Assembly (NCBI RefSeq): GCF_030812785.1
Contig: NZ_JAUSTJ010000003.1
Span: 372,001 to 436,000 of the forward strand
Length of the DNA: 64,000 nt
DNA from: Sphingomonas kyeonggiensis
GTDB lineage: Bacteria > Pseudomonadota > Alphaproteobacteria > Sphingomonadales > Sphingomonadaceae
Direction of reading: 5' to 3'
Made by a program: the position numbers and the translations under genes. The notes below the pieces were generated by a model that saw only the letters and a list, made by a program, of their open reading frames with translations, was not told the DNA's origin and did no database searches. This document shows positions 58,201 to 64,000 of the stretch, one piece after another (the first letter of the stretch is position 1; the number at the start of each line of letters is the position of its first letter).

Positions 58201-59626
58201 GCACGCCGTTGATGTCGAGCGTCGCGCCTGCGTCGATCTGCACGGAAGTGAAATTGGCGAGCGACAAGCTCATGAAGCCGGTCCCGGCCCGGAAGATTCC
58301 GCCGCCGAAGATGGCCTGCTTCGGCGGGCCGCCGCTCACCGATCCGGTGGAGAAGGAAGCGATGATCGTGCCGGTGTCGGCGGCGCTGCCGAACCGGACC
58401 TCGGTATCCCCGCCATAGTTCAGCGTGCCGGTGAGCGTCAGCGTCGTGCCCGTCGCCGCGGCCAGCGTGCCGGTCGCGCCGTCGTTCCAGAAAAGATTGT
58501 TGCCGAGCGCGCCGTCGAAGTTGGTGCGGAGCATGCCCGTGTTGAGTTCGACCGCGCCGCCGCCGATGCTCGCGGGATCGTCGATCTGCAGCGTGCCGCC
58601 GTTCAGGGCCGTAGAGCCGGAATAGCTGTTGGTGCCCGTCAGGATCAGGGTGCCGGTGCCGGTCTTGGCGATCGATCCGCTGCCGGAGATCGCATTGCCC
58701 AGCGTCTCGGTGCCGTCCACGTTGAAGCTGAGGCTGCTGCCGCTGTCGAGCTGGATGCCGCCGGTGATGCTCCATCCGGCAAGCAGGCTGAGGCTGTTGT
58801 TGCCGCCGGTGAAATGGAGCGCATAGCCGCGCGTCACGCCGTCGCCGCCCGTGCCGCCGGCGATGCTGCCGGCATTCTCGATCACGATGTCCGCGCCGCG
58901 GATGCCGGTCCCGCCGGCACCGCCGGCCCCGGCCAGGCCGCCACCGCTCGATCCCGCGCCGCCCAGGCCGCCAGCGCCGCCGGTGATCGACCCCGCCGAC
59001 AGGTTGGTGATCACCGCGCCGGCATTGGCGACGATGCCCGCGCCGCCGTCGCCGCCCGCGCCGCCATTGGCGGGGCCGCCGGAGAAGAACGTCGCGCCGG
59101 CGGCTCCGCCATTGCCACCATTGCCGCCGGCCACGGTCGCGCTGTTGGTCAGTGGCCCGGTCAGGAGGACGCCGTTGCCGCCGCTGCCGCCACCGCCGCC
59201 GCCGGTGCTGTAATTACCGGCCTGTCCGTTGCCGCCATTGCCGCCATTGCCGCCGATCGGCGTGGCCAGGGAGCCGTTGGCGCCACCACCGCCGCCGCCG
59301 CCGGGGCCGCCGCTATTGACGTTGCCATCGGCGCCGTCCCCGCCGGGGTCGGTACCGGCGGCGCCGCCCGTCGTCTGGCAGGCGGCGACGGGGATGATCG
59401 AGCAGGTTGCCGTGCCGCCCGGCTGGCCGGCTCCGCCGCCTGCACCGCCGCCGCCGAAACCGCCGGAACCACCCGCGCCGCCCTGCTGGGCGAAGGCCGG
59501 CGTCGCGATCAGCAGCGCGGCCAGGCCGCCGCTCAGCGCGGTCACCGAGCGGATCGACCGCCTCACTTTGCGCGCCCGCTTCCCGGCTGCACTGAAGATT
59601 GCGAACGACTCGGTATTGCTCGGCAT
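49241..59626 (-). CDS. Giant autotransporter with beta-strand (PATR) repeats
   Basis: A 3,461-residue surface or secreted protein. An extended signal region (about 1-47: basic A-G-K-R-A-R-K-V-R-R-S, then A-L-S-G-G-L-A-A-L-L-I-A-T-P-A-F-A) precedes a Gly-rich segment to about residue 230. A passenger of over 2,900 residues follows, made of autotransporter-associated beta-strand repeats (recurring G-T-G-T-L-x-L-T-G-x-N-S-Y-x-G), forecasting a very long beta-helix. The C-terminal 12-strand barrel (about 3190-3461) starts near W-G-Q-V-I-G-S-W and ends L-S-L-K-F with terminal Phe. Eight cysteines are visible, six in three C-x-C pairs. ATG 59626 follows GGGGGGAA. No accessory secretion gene is adjacent. 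Function, probably adhesion or biofilm, is not deducible. Confidence 0.92.
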   Translation of the reverse strand: MPSNTESFAIFSAAGKRARKVRRSIRSVTALSGGLAALLIATPAFAQQGGAGGSGGFGGGGAGGGAGQPGGTATCSIIPVAACQTTGGAAGTDPGGDGADGNVNSGGPGGGGGGGANGSLATPIGGNGGNGGNGQAGNYSTGGGGGGSGGNGVLLTGPLTNSATVAGGNGGNGGAAGATFFSGGPANGGAGGDGGAGIVANAGAVITNLSAGSITGGAGGLGGAGSSGGGLAGAGGAGGTGIRGADIVIENAGSIAGGTGGDGVTRGYALHFTGGNNSLSLLAGWSITGGIQLDSGSSLSFNVDGTETLGNAISGSGSIAKTGTGTLILTGTNSYSGSTALNGGTLQIDDPASIGGGAVELNTGMLRTNFDGALGNNLFWNDGATGTLAAATGTTLTLTGTLNYGGDTEVRFGSAADTGTIIASFSTGSVSGGPPKQAIFGGGIFRAGTGFMSLSLANFTSVQIDAGATLDINGVQPVTTLQSLEGAGTLQNDGAETLIYGGDFAGTVTGTQNIRKAGIGTLILSGDNDYSGSTTIDGGVLQIGAGGSGATSGTLGTGNVTIASGASLVFARADAQTVSNAIDGDGSVEQAGPGVLELTGANSYTGGTRITGGLISFTGSGNFGSGNITLNGGGLQWAAGTTTDISARLDPIGSAGGVFDTNGNNVLLMSALSGSGLTKAGSGILTLAGSNSFTGTITINDGTLLQSNVNALAGADIVLGGGTLDIGNYDLSLGQALGITGTGTIESSGTGALTTVAGESAVFGSTGGAIASDLEITVASGSTLSLFGNNALTGTIAVNGKLVIGETGAAGASNNTIGTVGPASSVISFADGVDNAPTILLASNAMQLEVLGTDVATQSGAITGIASGFGFEKIGSGTLNITAVNAYDGTTLVTGGTLAFNQQGLSFSPLIAIDDGAAVRLLEDVDHDGGVTILANGGTIDTDSYRFTVSGAVDYQGELTKTGSGTLELRDENDAGTGAGGINVLAGTLALGSDTAAGTGTIKLADATTLLNASCGCAPLTLANAIQIALGGTATIDADGYETVLAGNITGGNLIFADSYGGGTTRLTGTNSYGNTAVGLGATLIVGDGGTAGTLGTGTITTDGMLAFDRSDSVTLATAVGGSGLLGQFGTGTLILTASNSYSGGTLILNPTGTIQVGDGGTIGTLGTGDIVIGGGTLIFNRSDDLVVADQIAGDGLITKLGAGTLTLNGDNLNGLSGPYVGAISVQAGTLAVGEFGLGASQMVDIDNGATTKAIKNAYAGDMTILSGGGTIDTGNFTFELLGSIDFQGELTKIGSGTLLIDDTFEGGLGAGGINVTAGTLGLGSDYAGGTGLIKLANGTTLLNAACGCTRLDIDNEIQVALGGAATFDGGGNNTDLNGAISGGDVHFTTSVSGPFAGSIFRLNGANSYGATQIGPNVALIVYDGTLGTGNVTFDAAPSDPTTPAALVFQNDIDYSYGGKIIGAGIVSVETDSNASVTLTGSNSATENFTGTVEVLSGRLVINGSFGDVVNNSATMLIDDSCFCGGTAPSLGGSGIFHGSVTLGNTELNPGNSPGTLVIAGNLTLGAGTILNFELGEPGTPGGANNDLVTVGGNLTLNGTLNTIAWGAGYGPGYYRLFNYGGTLTDNELLIGSIAGGLDATVLTNINGQVNVRLGGAQAVQYWDGSDAGASAAAGGNGGSGTWHAANTNWTGPTGYAINDSWKSQVGVFAGAAGGTVTVEGTQAFEELRFETDGYVLSPSDASARLNTTGGFSILDVASGITADIGVIIQGGAGLNKTGAGTLILSAANTYSGATDVAAGTLRLGINQAIQEQSALNVQAGGTFDLDGFQTKVGSIAGAGAITLGGGRLDTGYNNISTLFSGTVTGADGSESTFTKNGNGTLSLAGSIALGNGGGALKSFAQVNAGTLEITGTGSLSADLIQNFSMIENSGTITAFVTFQTFGTVVNAATGVINGQTQNFGSFDNYGTMSGLQSLGGTAVNHGTGVINGNVQTFSSFASTGIINGALGNFGTATIANQVNGELSNQQVGATITLSGAVTGITNYFGSSGTLLDLAGFDTTIGALNGNGGTVQLGTARLTVNNAAFSTFDGVVTGSGGLTKTGIGELRLNGASDYSGTTLISGGILVLGEGGAIGAGTVTNNAALGFDGALDRTFANTIQGNGALVKTGSGLLVLTGTNGSFSGAIDVQGGALGFDNAQALGSGAVTLGNGTFLRNLQGVTAITLANAIQGAGMVTLQGVDGANTTFGGAISGGTVRFGLSGGGSTTFTLAAANSYDDTRIGGGVALTVGAGGTLGTGDTVFEANPVPSSLTFANATNYSYAGVIAGSGSIVVDTAAGASVTLTGSNGNGTDFTGAVTVDAGKLVINGAFGDVTNNAASLVLNGGTLAGSGTFHGDVSIGNAALNPGNSPGTLNIGGSLTLGAGTILNFELGEAGTVGGANNDLVNIGGNLTLDGTLNVLAQPSFGEGYYRLFNYGGTLTDNGLALGALPAGYTPTLLTNIAGQVNILFASSPQAIQYWDGSDLTGASTAAGGDGGAGIWSTGGTNWTAPTGYGVNDSWRGQVAVFGGGAGGNVTVQGTQAFQELRFTTSDYVIAGATAADGLATTGGFSVIDVSGGVSATIAAAISGAGGLTKTGTGTLSLGGANSYAGTTTVTAGQLNLLAGSSLAGGVVNQAVFTNAGTVTGAVQNDATLTSTGTLAGGLANNGTATLAGTVGTGIVNNGAVTFSGTATVAALQQVATGTFDLAGFGVSLGTLTGSGAITLGGGALSIGAGNGNSSFAGTISGAGTLTKAGTGTLVLTGTATPTGGTTIAGGTIQIGTGGTTGSLSGAIANNGVLILNRSDAVTFANAMSGTGGFVQAGNGTTTLTGANSYGGGTIVAAGRLRGDTASLQGAIRIDSALEFAQSGAGTYAGSLSGAGLIEKSGTGSLSFTGDSSAFTGATSVLAGRLAINGLLSRSIVTAGNGATLGGTGTVGGLVVQTGATIAPGNSVGTLNVAGNVLFQAGSLFAVEVQASGADRIQASGSATLNGTLQILNLGGNYAMNSSFVLLHADAGVSGTFTVSGLNSFGLAFRPKIIYTANEVQLFLAPNQLSAVLGTGVPLSYNQLSTITRLDTAVMSGNYDPTPLSALYSLAPAAIPAALDQLSGEIYADATRAALEDERIVREAVVGRLAAAADAGLSGNGGWGQVIGSWGSVDGDGNAAGYDVERTGMILGMDAGAATEDGSWRAGVMGHYTRITVPATARGSHATIDRTGGGFYAGAAIGGWRFRAGASLALLDLKARRQIAVPGFTASERGKVQGVMLQTLAELSYRIETGAHGFVEPYLAGSVSRVRFGRFAETSGPVALIVRDQKSVLGIAELGLRGEVPLAGGDTGGVRLGGNVGLRTAFGDRAANPLIALTAAADQAFTVRSAEIDRFAAAANLNLIVDLSDKLDLRIGYSGMLGSGVREHGGRATLSLKF
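51790..52440 (-). repeat. Internal duplication, copy B
   Basis: About 215 codons of the autotransporter (from N-P-G-N-S-P-G-T-L through L-F-N-Y-G-G-T-L-T-D-N and Q-Y-W-D-G-S-D to F-S-V-I-D-V) closely match copy A near 54355-55000, about 855 residues earlier in the protein. Boundaries are approximate. Confidence 0.8.
54355..55000 (-). repeat. Internal duplication, copy A
   Basis: Counterpart of copy B: the same order N-P-G-N-S-P-G-T-L, L-G-A-G-T-I-L-N-F-E-L-G-E, Y-Y-R-L-F-N-Y-G-G-T-L, Q-Y-W-D-G-S-D, F-S-I-L-D-V. The Y-W-D-G-S-D / N-W-T-x-P-T-G-Y part resembles the spacer unit often seen between PATR blocks. Boundaries approximate. Confidence 0.8.
55467..55909 (-). repeat. Cys-containing module, copy 2
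   Basis: A roughly 147-residue module with I-D-N-G-A, F-Q-G-E-L-T-K-I-G-S-G-T-L, G-A-G-G-I-N-V-T-A-G-T-L and T-T-L-L-N-A-A-C-G-C. It repeats the module at 56463-56905 with a 332-residue (996-bp) period. Boundaries approximate. Confidence 0.75.
56463..56905 (-). repeat. Cys-containing module, copy 1
   Basis: First copy of the 332-residue-period module: I-D-D-G-A, Y-Q-G-E-L-T-K-T-G-S-G-T-L, G-A-G-G-I-N-V-L-A-G-T-L and T-T-L-L-N-A-S-C-G-C (C1015, C1017). Boundaries approximate. Confidence 0.75.
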
Positions 59627-59783
59627 ATTGGTTCCCCCCAGGAAACCCGAGAACCGAGTGCGAAATGAAGTCAATATACCATATGGGGGGTGCCGCGGGG
59701 CGGGTGGGGTGCTCCAGTGCTGAATTTCGGCAGGAATTTCGCCCAAGTCATTGCAATAAAACCATGGTTAACCTTGCGCCACG

Positions 59784-59816
59784 GCCCGGTCAAACGAACC
59801 GGGCGGCATGTTTTTT
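59784..59816 (+). terminator. Orphan stem-loop with T-tract
   Basis: A 7-bp stem GCCCGGT (59784-59790) / ACCGGGC (59798-59804), 7-base loop, then GGCATG and a run of six T (59811-59816). Read on the plus strand it looks like an intrinsic terminator, yet no plus-strand gene precedes it; both flanking genes are on the minus strand. It could end a small RNA transcribed from 59630-59780. Confidence 0.45.
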
Positions 59817-59861
59817 GTGCGCCGCACGGCGACGCAGTGCGCGATGTTCGCCATCCTTGCT

Positions 59862-61493
59862 TCAGCCCCGGTGGCGCGCCTCGGCCAGGTCGAGCTCGCG
59901 GGTCAGCTTGCGCGCCGTCTCGCTGCCCACCGCGCGGCTGCGGGCGAGCTCAAGCAGGCGGGCGCGCTCGGCCTGGATGCCGATCAGCCGCAGCTCGCTG
60001 ACCAGCCGCTCCTGCGCCCGCGCCTCGCCGCCGCGCCCGTCGCCCAGACCCTCGATCCGCTCGCGATAGAAATCCATCACGCGCGTGCCGGCGCCCGCAT
60101 AGAGATCGGGATCGTCATGCTCCTCGCCCAGCGCGTGCTGGCGCCGCTCGACTGCGCGGATCGCGGCCTCTGCGGTGGCGATCCGCGCGGCGTCCTCCTC
60201 GGCCTGGCGCGAAGGCTCGGGCGGCAGCACCAGGTCCTTGAGCAGGACCGGCAGCGCGACGCTGGCGATTACCAGCGACACGATGATCACCCCGGCGGCG
60301 AGGAAGATCGCCAGGTCGCGGGCCGGGAAGGGCGATCCGTCGTTGAGCGCCAGCGGCAAGGTCAGCACGCCGGCCAGCGTGATCGCGCCGCGCACGCCGG
60401 CGAACGAGGTCGCCGCGACCAGCCGCCAGTTGGGGCTGCGCATCTCCGCCAGCCCCTCGCGCTTGCGCAGGATGGTGAGCCGCAGCGACGTCCACACCCA
60501 GGCAAAGCGGAGCGCGGCGAGCCCCGCGACGATCGCCACGACATAGATGCCGAGCCACCAGGGCGAGTGATGGCCGGTCAGCAGCACGGTCTGTCGCGCG
60601 TCCGCGACGATGCCGGGCAGCTGCTCGCCGAGCAGCACGAAGATCACGCCGTTGAGGGTGAACTGGAGCGTGTCCCAAACCGAGTTGCGCCGCATCCGCG
60701 TGACCGCCATCGCCTGGCGTGAGATCTCCGCGAAGGTCATCGTCACGCCGGCGCTCACTGCGGCGAGGATGCCCGATGCGTGGAGATGCTCGGCGAGCAG
60801 GTACGAGCCGAACGGGATCAGCAGGCTGACGAGGATCTGCGAGCCGGTGTCCTCGCCCCAGCGCCGCGTGACCCAGGCCTTGGCGCGCGACACCGCCAGC
60901 GTGACGAGCACGCCGATTACCAGCCCGGCACCGGCAACCCACGCGAAGGTGAGGGCGGCCTCGCCCGCCGAGAAGCTGCCGGTCAGCGCGGCGGCGACGG
61001 CGAAGCGCAGGCAGACCAGGCCGGATGCGTCGTTGAGCAGCGATTCGCCTTCGAGGATGTGCATCATCCGCTTCGGGATCGGCACGCGCGCGGCGATTGC
61101 CGACACCGCGATCGGATCGGTCGGCGAGACGACGGCGGCGAGCGCGAAAGCGACGGCGAGCGGCATCGCCGGGATCATCCAGTGGATCAGCAGCCCCATG
61201 CCGATCACGGTCAGCAGCACCAGCCCGAGCGCCAGTTCGACCACGGTGGGAAGGTCCTTGAACAGCTCGTCCTTGGGGATGCGCCAGCCGTCGAGGAACA
61301 GCAGAGGCGGCAGGAAGAGGAACAGGAACAGCTCGGGATCGAGCGCGACCCGGTGCGACGTGGACAGGCCGATCGCCGCGCCGAGCAGGATCTGCACCAG
61401 CGGCGTCGGCACCGCGAAGGGCAACATGCGCGCCAGGGCGCCACTGACCACTACCGCGAGGAGGAGGAAGAGGATGATCGACAGGGTTTCCAA
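59862..61493 (-). CDS. CPA1-family Na+/H+ antiporter
   Basis: A 543-residue inner-membrane antiporter. About 12 TM helices lie in residues 1-430. Family motifs include L-F-L-P-P-L-L-F-L-D-G-W, the core S-P-T-D-P-I-A-V-S and E-G-E-S-L-L-N-D-A-S-G-L-V, and G-V-R-G-A-I-T-L-A-G. The cytosolic C-terminal part (about 440-543) is charged, helical and probably coiled coil. The TTG start at 61493 is chosen because it gives the usual family N-terminus (L/M-E-T-L-S-I-I-L-F-L-L-L) with AGGA 7 bases upstream; no in-frame ATG is nearby. It exchanges cytosolic Na+ or K+ for H+, supporting pH and salt homeostasis. Confidence 0.92.
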   Translation of the reverse strand: METLSIILFLLLAVVVSGALARMLPFAVPTPLVQILLGAAIGLSTSHRVALDPELFLFLFLPPLLFLDGWRIPKDELFKDLPTVVELALGLVLLTVIGMGLLIHWMIPAMPLAVAFALAAVVSPTDPIAVSAIAARVPIPKRMMHILEGESLLNDASGLVCLRFAVAAALTGSFSAGEAALTFAWVAGAGLVIGVLVTLAVSRAKAWVTRRWGEDTGSQILVSLLIPFGSYLLAEHLHASGILAAVSAGVTMTFAEISRQAMAVTRMRRNSVWDTLQFTLNGVIFVLLGEQLPGIVADARQTVLLTGHHSPWWLGIYVVAIVAGLAALRFAWVWTSLRLTILRKREGLAEMRSPNWRLVAATSFAGVRGAITLAGVLTLPLALNDGSPFPARDLAIFLAAGVIIVSLVIASVALPVLLKDLVLPPEPSRQAEEDAARIATAEAAIRAVERRQHALGEEHDDPDLYAGAGTRVMDFYRERIEGLGDGRGGEARAQERLVSELRLIGIQAERARLLELARSRAVGSETARKLTRELDLAEARHRG

Positions 61494-62051
61494 GGCATAA
61501 TCCTGGTGAAACGCAGTCAACGCCGCGCCTTGTTGAACGTTCAGGGCATGTTTGCCAGCCGATAGCCGCCCGCGGGGCCGATGACGAGCGACGCGACGCC
61601 CCGAACGCAACCGACCTTTGGTCCGACCAATAAGTAAGACTACGAATCGCCGTCCGCCGGGCATCCGACCTAGTGTGGCGTCGCGCCGCAGACTGCGGCG
61701 GGGGGCTGGGAGAAGACGGGCAGACGCCCGGCCAATCCCGACAGGAACATCGGCGTGATACTCCGGCGGACCGCTGCCCGCCGCTCGATCGTTGGCACCC
61801 CCAAGACCTCGCAAGGGCCTGACCTTCGCCGGGCGGGCGGGATGCGCCTCCGGGCCGGGGCCACGTCACTGCAGGAGGTTGCTTCGGTGCCCGATCGCCC
61901 GCTCGACTGCATGACCATGGGACAGATTCGAATGATCCTGGGTCTGTTCGGCTGCCCTCGAACACTGATATGGTCGCACGGCGCTGCAATCGAAGGGACC
62001 GCCGGACCGGACGGCCCCGCCAGCGTAAGACCTGCAGAGAGGGTGTAGGGC
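61494..62051. other. 558-bp intergenic region
   Basis: Upstream of both the antiporter (minus) and the response regulator (plus). It contains the dyad TTGGT-CCG-ACCAA at 61618-61630, about 125 bases before the antiporter start, as a possible operator. The small open frames in both strands lack ribosome-binding sites and recognisable protein character. No promoter could be assigned with confidence. Confidence 0.45.
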
Positions 62052-62468
62052 GTGCTACTGTCGCGGAAGGAAAATCTGCCCCTTCTCCTCATCGAGGACA
62101 ACGCTGCCGTACGCCGGGGATTGCAGCTGCTGCTGCAGGGCAAGGGCTATCAGGTCCATTCCTTTGCCAATGCGGTGACAGCGCTGGCAGACCCCGCCTC
62201 GGTGGAGACGGCGCATGTTGTGGTCGATTATTCGATGCCGGATTGCGACGGGATCGCGGCGCTGCAGACGCTGCGCGCGCGAGGCTGGCAAGGTATCGCC
62301 ATCCTGATCACTGCATTCTTCTCGGAAGCCCTGCAGGCCGAGGCGATCCTGGCAGGTTTCGCGGCAGTGCTGCCCAAGCCGTTCCGAGACGACTCGCTGC
62401 TGGAAGTGCTCGCCGAGGCAGTGCCGATCGAGGCCGAGTCGCAGATACAAGTCGCGGAAACTTCCTAG
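62052..62468 (+). CDS. Receiver-only response regulator (FixJ-like REC)
   Basis: A 138-residue single-domain receiver. Acid pocket E15/D16 (L-L-I-E-D-N), phosphoacceptor D59 (V-V-V-D-Y-S-M-P-D), T87 (L-I-T-A-F-F) and K109 (L-P-K-P-F), all present, so phosphorylation should occur. There is no DNA-binding domain; the last 20 residues are an acidic tail. The GTG start at 62052 has GAGAGGG about 8 bases upstream. It lies 158 bases before a FixL-like kinase on the same strand, its likely partner. Output probably works through protein interaction or as a phosphate sink. Confidence 0.88.
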   Translation: MLLSRKENLPLLLIEDNAAVRRGLQLLLQGKGYQVHSFANAVTALADPASVETAHVVVDYSMPDCDGIAALQTLRARGWQGIAILITAFFSEALQAEAILAGFAAVLPKPFRDDSLLEVLAEAVPIEAESQIQVAETS

Positions 62469-62626
62469 ATCAGTCTCATTTCTGCACCGCGACGGCCCGA
62501 TTTTTTCGTTTCCGTGATGTTTCTGCACCATTTCCGATGAATTTCTTCCATGCTATCGTCCCTCAACCTGAGCGATGAAGCAGATGCGCTATCACGCGCA
62601 TCGCCATCGTCCGGGGGGAGATTGCG

Positions 62627-64000
62627 GTGGCCGATGCCCCTAGTTCATCGGCGCGCGACCTGGTTGCCGCCTGCGGGGTGGTGGTTGGCTCGGTCGCTGT
62701 CGCCACGTTGCTGCGCTGGGCGCTCGCGCCCTGGCTGGGCGACTATGGACATTTCCTGCTCTACGCGGCGGCGGTGTTCGCCACCGGCTTCTTCGCCGGT
62801 GCCGGCCCTGCGCTTGCCGCTGCGCTAGCCTCGGTCCTGGCGGTTACCCTGGCCGGCTGGGCGAGCGGCCAGATGGCGCTCTTCGAACGCATCGTCTTCC
62901 TGCTCGCCTCCTCGGTCATCATCATCGTCGTGTCCTACATCATCCGCCTGCAGTGGCGGCTGCGCACCACCGAGCAGGTCGCCGAGCGCGGCGCCAGCCG
63001 GGCGGACGATCTCGCCGAGACGCTGAACCTGCTCATCGACGGCGCCGAGGGCTGCGCCATCTACATGCTCGATCCCCAGGGCCATGTGACGATCTGGAAC
63101 AAGGCAGCCGAGCGGATCCAGGGCTGGAGCGAGCGCGAGGTGGTGGGGCAGCATTGCTCGATCTTCTATCCGGATGTCGCGGTCGAGGTCGAAAAGCCGC
63201 AGCACGATCTCGACAAGGCGCGTGCCGAGGGCGGGCTGGAGGAAGAAGACTGGTGCGTCCGCAAGAACGGCTCAGAATTCCTCGCCCACATCATGCTGAC
63301 GCCGCTCTATGACGAGCGGGGCGCGCTGCGCGGCTTCGCCAAGGTGATCCGCGACGTGACCGAGCAGCGCGCGGCGGAACGGCACCTCCAGGCGAGCGCC
63401 TCGCAGTTCCGCTCGATCCTGGCGGCGGTGCCCGATGCGATGGTGGTGATCAACGAGGCGGGCAAGATCCTGTCGTTCTCCGCCGCGGCGGAGAAGATGT
63501 TCGGCATGCGCGAGGCGGATGTCATCGGCGCGAACGTCAGCTGCCTGATGCCCTCCCCGGACCGGGAGCGGCATGACGCGTATATCCGCCGCTACCTGAC
63601 GACGGGCGAGGCGCGGATGATCGGGGTCGGCGGCATCGTGCTGGGCCGGCGCCATGACGGGACGACCTTCCCGATGGACCTGTCGGTCGGCGAGGCAGTG
63701 GCCGAGGGCGGGCGCGTCTTCATCGGCTTCATCCGCGATCTCACCGAGAAGGTGGCGGACGAGGAGCGGATCGAGACGCTCCGATCCGAGCTCATCCATG
63801 CCTCGCGGGTCAGTGCGATGGGCACGATGGCATCGACGCTCGCGCATGAACTCAACCAGCCGATCACCGCGGTGGTCACCTTCGTGCGCGGCGCCCGGAA
63901 CCTGCTGCGGGAAGAGGATCCCGACAATCGCGACATGATCGAAGAGGGGCTCGACGAGGCCTTCGAGGAGGCGCTGCGCGCCGGCAGCATCGTCCGCCGG
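62627..64000 (+). CDS. FixL-like PAS sensor histidine kinase (3' cut by window)
   Basis: 458 codons are present; the ATPase domain lies beyond the window. N-terminal TM helices about 10-115 (DUF4118-like: L-L-Y-A-A-A-V-F-A-T-G-F-F-A-G; I-V-F-L-L-A-S-S-V-I-I-I-V-V-S); PAS1 about 130-255; PAS2 about 260-385, strongly like the FixL haem PAS (E-R-H316-D-A-Y-I-R-R-Y; G-T-T-F-P-M-D-L-S-V-G-E). The HisKA domain begins about 390 with H407 in L-A-H-E-L-N-Q-P. In FixL the equivalent of H316 binds haem iron and R220 binds O2; here that Arg position is Gly336. The GTG start at 62627 follows GGGGGGAG. It probably phosphorylates the upstream receiver. Confidence 0.88.
   Translation, partial: MADAPSSSARDLVAACGVVVGSVAVATLLRWALAPWLGDYGHFLLYAAAVFATGFFAGAGPALAAALASVLAVTLAGWASGQMALFERIVFLLASSVIIIVVSYIIRLQWRLRTTEQVAERGASRADDLAETLNLLIDGAEGCAIYMLDPQGHVTIWNKAAERIQGWSEREVVGQHCSIFYPDVAVEVEKPQHDLDKARAEGGLEEEDWCVRKNGSEFLAHIMLTPLYDERGALRGFAKVIRDVTEQRAAERHLQASASQFRSILAAVPDAMVVINEAGKILSFSAAAEKMFGMREADVIGANVSCLMPSPDRERHDAYIRRYLTTGEARMIGVGGIVLGRRHDGTTFPMDLSVGEAVAEGGRVFIGFIRDLTEKVADEERIETLRSELIHASRVSAMGTMASTLAHELNQPITAVVTFVRGARNLLREEDPDNRDMIEEGLDEAFEEALRAGSIVRR

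Noticed and set aside
50000..59400. Regularly repeated DNA in the autotransporter as a CRISPR or tandem repeat array
   Set aside because: Repeats are degenerate, in frame and encode beta-strand motifs; there are no identical repeats with unique spacers and no cas genes.
1..64000. tRNA, rRNA, integrase, transposase or prophage genes
   Set aside because: None recognised on reading; no direct repeats or att-like sites flanking any region were found, so no genomic island is claimed.

Overview
The window looks like chromosome from a sphingomonad-type alphaproteobacterium (Sphingomonas or a close relative). This is inferred from very high GC, dense ATGA-overlapping operons, five TonB-dependent receptors (TBDRs) in 64 kb, two TorF-type putative porins, and FecI/FecR signalling. 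No tRNA, rRNA, CRISPR array, IS element or prophage gene was seen. The first and last genes are cut by the window ends.

Layout. (1) 1-6.55 kb: a tightly coupled seven-gene plus-strand operon of two radical SAM proteins (the complete one with a B12-type N-terminus), three unrelated-looking SAM methyltransferases, an ATZ/TRZ-type amidohydrolase and an outer-membrane barrel protein. It ends at a bidirectional hairpin facing a Tat-type cupredoxin gene. I do not recognise the pathway; it is the best candidate for an undescribed biosynthetic system. (2) 7.1-10.4 kb, minus: ECF sigma factor, membrane anti-sigma factor whose periplasmic part resembles a subtilase propeptide, S8 protease, TorF porin. 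(3) 10.4-14.9 kb: TetR regulator divergent from a TBDR and a secreted metallophosphoesterase. (4) 14.9-19.8 kb: nagA, a GntR/UTRA regulator, a multi-site operator region and a large TBDR, probably for amino-sugar or chitin-oligosaccharide uptake. (5) 19.9-24.2 kb: hybrid histidine kinase and a TPR protein. (6) 24.3-29.9 kb: two SDRs, LysR regulator, FAD monooxygenase, alpha/beta hydrolase and methyltransferase, probably small-molecule catabolism or tailoring. (7) 30.4-35 kb: Fur-box-controlled siderophore receptor divergent from a three-gene inner-membrane iron-uptake operon (DUF3649, PepSY, DUF3325). (8) 35-40.6 kb: two GGDEF-EAL proteins, one translationally coupled to a second TorF porin. 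(9) 40.7-49 kb: a TBDR, a small cysteine-containing secreted protein, and a FecI-FecR-STN/TBDR signalling unit. (10) 49.2-59.6 kb: one gene for a 3,461-residue autotransporter made of beta-strand repeats. (11) 59.9-64 kb: CPA1 Na+/H+ antiporter, a receiver-only response regulator, and the start of a FixL-like PAS kinase.

Gene starts were chosen from ribosome-binding sites, signal peptides and ATGA overlaps. Functions rest on motifs and family resemblance read by eye; no database search was run.
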